Assembly: GCA_003254925.1 (NCBI GenBank)
Contig: QANZ01027320.1
Span: 228,472-292,471, forward strand
Reading direction: 5' to 3'
Length of the DNA stretch: 64,000 nt
Origin: Chamaecrista fasciculata
Taxonomy: Eukaryota; Streptophyta; Magnoliopsida; Fabales; Fabaceae
The position numbers and the translations under genes are program-made. Numbering within the stretch: position 1 is the first letter of the stretch; every line of letters begins with the position of its first letter. A model generated the notes under the pieces. The model was not told where the DNA came from. It saw only the letters and a list, made by a program, of their open reading frames with translations, and made no database searches. Below are positions 62,401 through 64,000 of the stretch, in pieces.

Positions 62401-63097
62401 ATATTAAATCAATTTTTTGTGACTTTAACATGACAGACAATAAAAAATAATGACACATATGACATATATATTATGAATAGATATTATAATTTTAAAGTTT
62501 TAATCAAAATTAATAAATTTTTAATTATTTATATATATAAATATATGTCGTGTCGTGTCATGTAAGTTTAAGAATTTAGCGTGTCGGTGTGTACGTGTCA
62601 GTGTCCATGCTTCATAGATCTTCACATGGAAAGTTTTTTTTTTTATTTAATATACCAAAAGTGTGTTTGATCACAAAATTAATTATAGTCTTTTTGGACA
62701 TAATGGTTCTTTTACTTACAAATTCAAATGATTTCTTGCAGAGTATGGATCAACAGGAATTGTTTCTATTAAAGGAGATGTTTACAGTTATGGAATCATG
62801 TTAATGGAAATGTTTACGAGAAAGAAGCCAACTGATGACATGTTTGTTGAAGACAAAAGTCTGAAAGATTGGGTTAGCAAATCAACCCCACATGCAATGA
62901 CCAACATTTTAGATGCCAGGTTATTGCAAGATGACAATGAAATTTCAAGTAATATATTATTATATATGACATCAATTTTTGAATTAGCTTTGGATTGTTG
63001 TTCTAATTTACCTGAGGCACGACTTGAAATGACAAATGTGGTGGTCTCACTAAAGAAAATCAAGGATCTCATTGAAAAAAGTCAATGTTATATTTAA
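52663..63097 (+). CDS. LRR receptor kinase, non-RD (LRR-XII/Xa21-FLS2-like)
   Basis: A plasma-membrane receptor kinase, probably for immune perception. Exons 52663-53359, 58660-59019, 59123-59341, 60077-61834 and 62742-63097 join in frame (all splits in phase 1) to 1129 residues. Order: signal peptide (1-24); N-terminal cap with DKSALVAFKSS and CNWIGVTC; about 25 LRRs of the plant type (LDLSxNxLSGxIP), the introns cutting between repeats; a transmembrane segment near 786-808; kinase from about 845. The kinase has GSGGFGSVYKG, AIKVF (Lys), VVHCDIKPSN, DFGIAK and APEYG. HCD instead of HRD makes it non-RD, the class of Xa21, FLS2 and EFR. Intron 1 is 5.3 kb and full of transposons, and intron 4 holds two MITEs, yet no stop or frameshift was found. 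The start is the first ATG before the signal peptide. Ligand unknown; the subfamily is inferred from the HCD motif and kinase intron. Confidence 0.9.
53580..56876 (+). mobile_element. Decayed LTR-retrotransposon-like element in intron 1
   Basis: A stretch at 53586-53722 recurs at 56505-56640 (ggatgattatggat, ttgggttgatgaatatgg, taaataggcatgtgaagagg), as expected of two LTRs. The right copy is preceded by a purine tract (aaagggtggagtaa) and starts TGTCATGG. The interior has two long frames (53682-54242 and 56084-56803) with no recognised domain. The left LTR is truncated. Probably a non-autonomous element. Confidence 0.45.
54181..56025. mobile_element. PIF/Harbinger (Tourist-like) element in intron 1
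   Basis: Terminal inverted repeats GGGGTTGTTTGGGAGCCC and (inverse) GGGCCTGTTTGGGGTTCC, flanked by TTA on both sides (54178-54180, 56026-56028), the PIF/Harbinger target. Length 1845 bp, with gatgagatgatg repeats near the ends and no transposase. It interrupts the host frame of the LTR-like element. Confidence 0.7.
56830..57320. repeat. Foldback repeat in intron 1
   Basis: Inverted halves (tcaaattggtccctcatg / catacataagggatcacttt; attggtctcttatctttcat / tgaaagatagagaccaattt). Non-coding. Confidence 0.6.
57400..58600. mobile_element. CACTA-type relic with two later insertions
   Basis: Short motifs such as ggtgacaatttaaag, attgtcgctaaaaa and ttgtcactgaaagtg are subterminal repeats typical of CACTA elements. 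They are interrupted by a foldback repeat at 57655-58090 (tctcatatcttttg / aaaagatatgagacc) and a solo-LTR-like block at 58121-58493. Confidence 0.45.
58121..58493 (-). mobile_element. Solo-LTR-like block in intron 1
   Basis: On the minus strand it starts TGTTGTTCAGA and ends CGCCCAACA, with a TATAAATAG promoter-like motif and tttcaaagtcccacatt near the start. These fit an LTR. No clear 5-bp duplication was seen. Confidence 0.4.
59811..60022. repeat. 107-bp tandem duplication in intron 3
   Basis: ttagccatttattatgatat occurs at 59811 and 59918, and cacatgtattgtcttcactt ends both units. The copies differ at a few bases. The second copy lies about 55 bases before the exon 4 acceptor. Confidence 0.8.
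61945..62277. mobile_element. Foldback MITE in the kinase intron
   Basis: Inverted halves (ggtaaaagtactcttggta / taccaataatacttttgtcc). Flanks ACATATAGA (61936-61944) and ACATATATA (62278-62286), a 9-bp duplication with one change. Same family as 30708-31551. Confidence 0.7.
62294..62617. mobile_element. TIR element (MITE) of the TATGAAGCATG family
   Basis: Ends TTATGAAGCATGAACAC and gtgtccatgcttcatag; a perfect ATCTTCAC duplication flanks it (62286-62293, 62618-62625). Subterminal gtgtccgtgtccgacac-type repeats are present. Best preserved member; others at 11275 and 6870. Confidence 0.8.
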
Positions 63098-63802
63098 TTA
63101 TTTATGCATAATAACACAAGCATCTCTAGATTGAATAGCTGTAAAATGTCATTGATGTAATGTACCCTTATTTTTTTTTTCGAAATATTAATTTGTGGCA
63201 TTATATATATAATTGGGTTCAGATGTGGAAAGCCCGGCCTGAGCCTTGGAGCACTCGGGCCTCCAACTTCTGTTTTTTTTTTTTGGNACGGTAAACATAT
63301 TGGCTTATATAAATCGAAGATGCATAGATTATGTGATATGCTTATCAATAAAAAAATTGTCTTATTAAAAATAAAAGTAATTGTATAAAAAATAATGGTC
63401 AAAGTATAAATTTGGTCCCATATTCTTTGCTGAGTTTCTAATTTGGTCATGTATCTTTTTTTTTGCACTTTTGGTCACATATCTTTGCAGAAGGTCCCAA
63501 TTTGATCTCATATCTTTTAGTCAAGTTACAAAATTAGCACCATAGTCACCTAAAAATTACAAAGTCATCCAAAAATTACACAACCACCGAAAATCATATT
63601 TACGGTCATTTTTTCACATAATTGATTGGCAATCTTTAAGTGAAAATTTCAAATCCAATTTTCAATAATTTTGCTTAATATACAACAAAATTAAGAAGTA
63701 TGGATATAAATAAATTAAGAAAATAAATCAAATATATGAACTAAAATTAAAAATATAGCATAACCGAATACAACTATACTTCAATTCATTAATACAAAAA
63801 AG
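63098..63802. other. 3' flank of the LRR kinase, no gene
   Basis: Contains an N at 63287 after a T run, a ggcctgagccttggagcac stretch of unknown nature, and at 63395-63545 the left half of the 'tttggtcccatattctttgc' foldback family. 63545-63800 may be the non-coding end of the element whose protein begins at 63803. Confidence 0.4.
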
Positions 63803-64000
63803 TTATACATTATCATCGTTATTAGCTTCCTCTTCTACTACATTTACATTCAATTTAGATAAAGAACTTACTTGAGCACTTGGAACAACATTACCTAGTA
63901 ACTGAGTTAGTTGAGACATTTGGCTACTAAAACTTTTTTGGAATGCATCAAATTTTTGTTGAAGAGAAGAAATCTGAGAATTTGTTTGTTCAAGTTGTCG
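63803..64000 (-). CDS. C-terminus of a probable transposon-encoded protein
   Basis: An open minus-strand frame enters from the right edge and ends at TAA 63805-63803: 65 residues, Gln/Ser-rich and coiled-coil-like (QISSLQQKFDAFQKSFSSQ, MSQLTQLLGN), with an acidic end (EEEANNDDN). This pattern is common at the C-terminus of plant CACTA (Ptta/En/Spm) proteins. The flanking cggtggttgtgtaatttttgg-like sequence fits such an element, but no catalytic part is visible. Confidence 0.45.
   Translation of the reverse strand, partial: RQLEQTNSQISSLQQKFDAFQKSFSSQMSQLTQLLGNVVPSAQVSSLSKLNVNVVEEEANNDDNV

Noticed and set aside
1..64000. CRISPR arrays, bacterial operons, ribosome binding sites
   Set aside because: All direct repeats found are transposon ends, microsatellites or tandem duplications; genes are plant-type with introns.

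Overview
This is nuclear DNA from a flowering plant. It is AT-rich, its genes have GT-AG introns, and the gene families are plant ones: G-type lectin S-receptor kinases, a CHS-type polyketide synthase, a GDSL lipase and an LRR receptor kinase. The intergenic space and introns are packed with small transposons. A eudicot fits best; I cannot name the species.

Layout. (1) 1-2496, minus strand: the 5' part of an apparently intact G-type lectin S-receptor-like kinase gene, whose kinase exons run off the left edge. (2) 2.5-14.2 kb: no gene. It holds a set of short non-autonomous Helitrons, often placed end to end, two TIR elements, a tRNA-derived SINE with a perfect target-site duplication, and a recent 150-bp tandem duplication. 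(3) 14404-15701, plus strand: a two-exon type III polyketide synthase (CHS-like) with TATA box, G-box and poly(A) signal. (4) 15.8-25.1 kb: no gene. It holds long-TIR foldback elements, one of which carries telomere-like arrays in mirror image in its two arms. (5) 25.1-36.1 kb and 41.4-48.6 kb: two direct copies of one segment, each with a broken S-receptor kinase gene on the minus strand (copies A and B). (6) Between them, 37050-38544, plus strand: a five-exon GDSL esterase/lipase. (7) 52663-63097, plus strand: a five-exon LRR receptor kinase with a non-RD kinase domain, introns loaded with transposons, open from start to stop. (8) Right edge, minus strand: the C-terminal end of a probable transposon protein.

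How it fits together. The window looks like a receptor-kinase neighbourhood undergoing birth and death: one intact S-receptor kinase, two decayed relatives, and an intact immune-type LRR kinase. Because A and B come from one ancestral segment, comparing them shows which transposons came before or after the duplication. Both share an extra intron that the intact gene at 1-2496 lacks. Single N bases at 24450, 25131 and 63287 are probably assembly joins; the one at 25131 lies exactly where copy A loses its 3' end.

Limits: all exon joins, family names and identities were read by eye from splice signals and reading frames. No database search or alignment was run.
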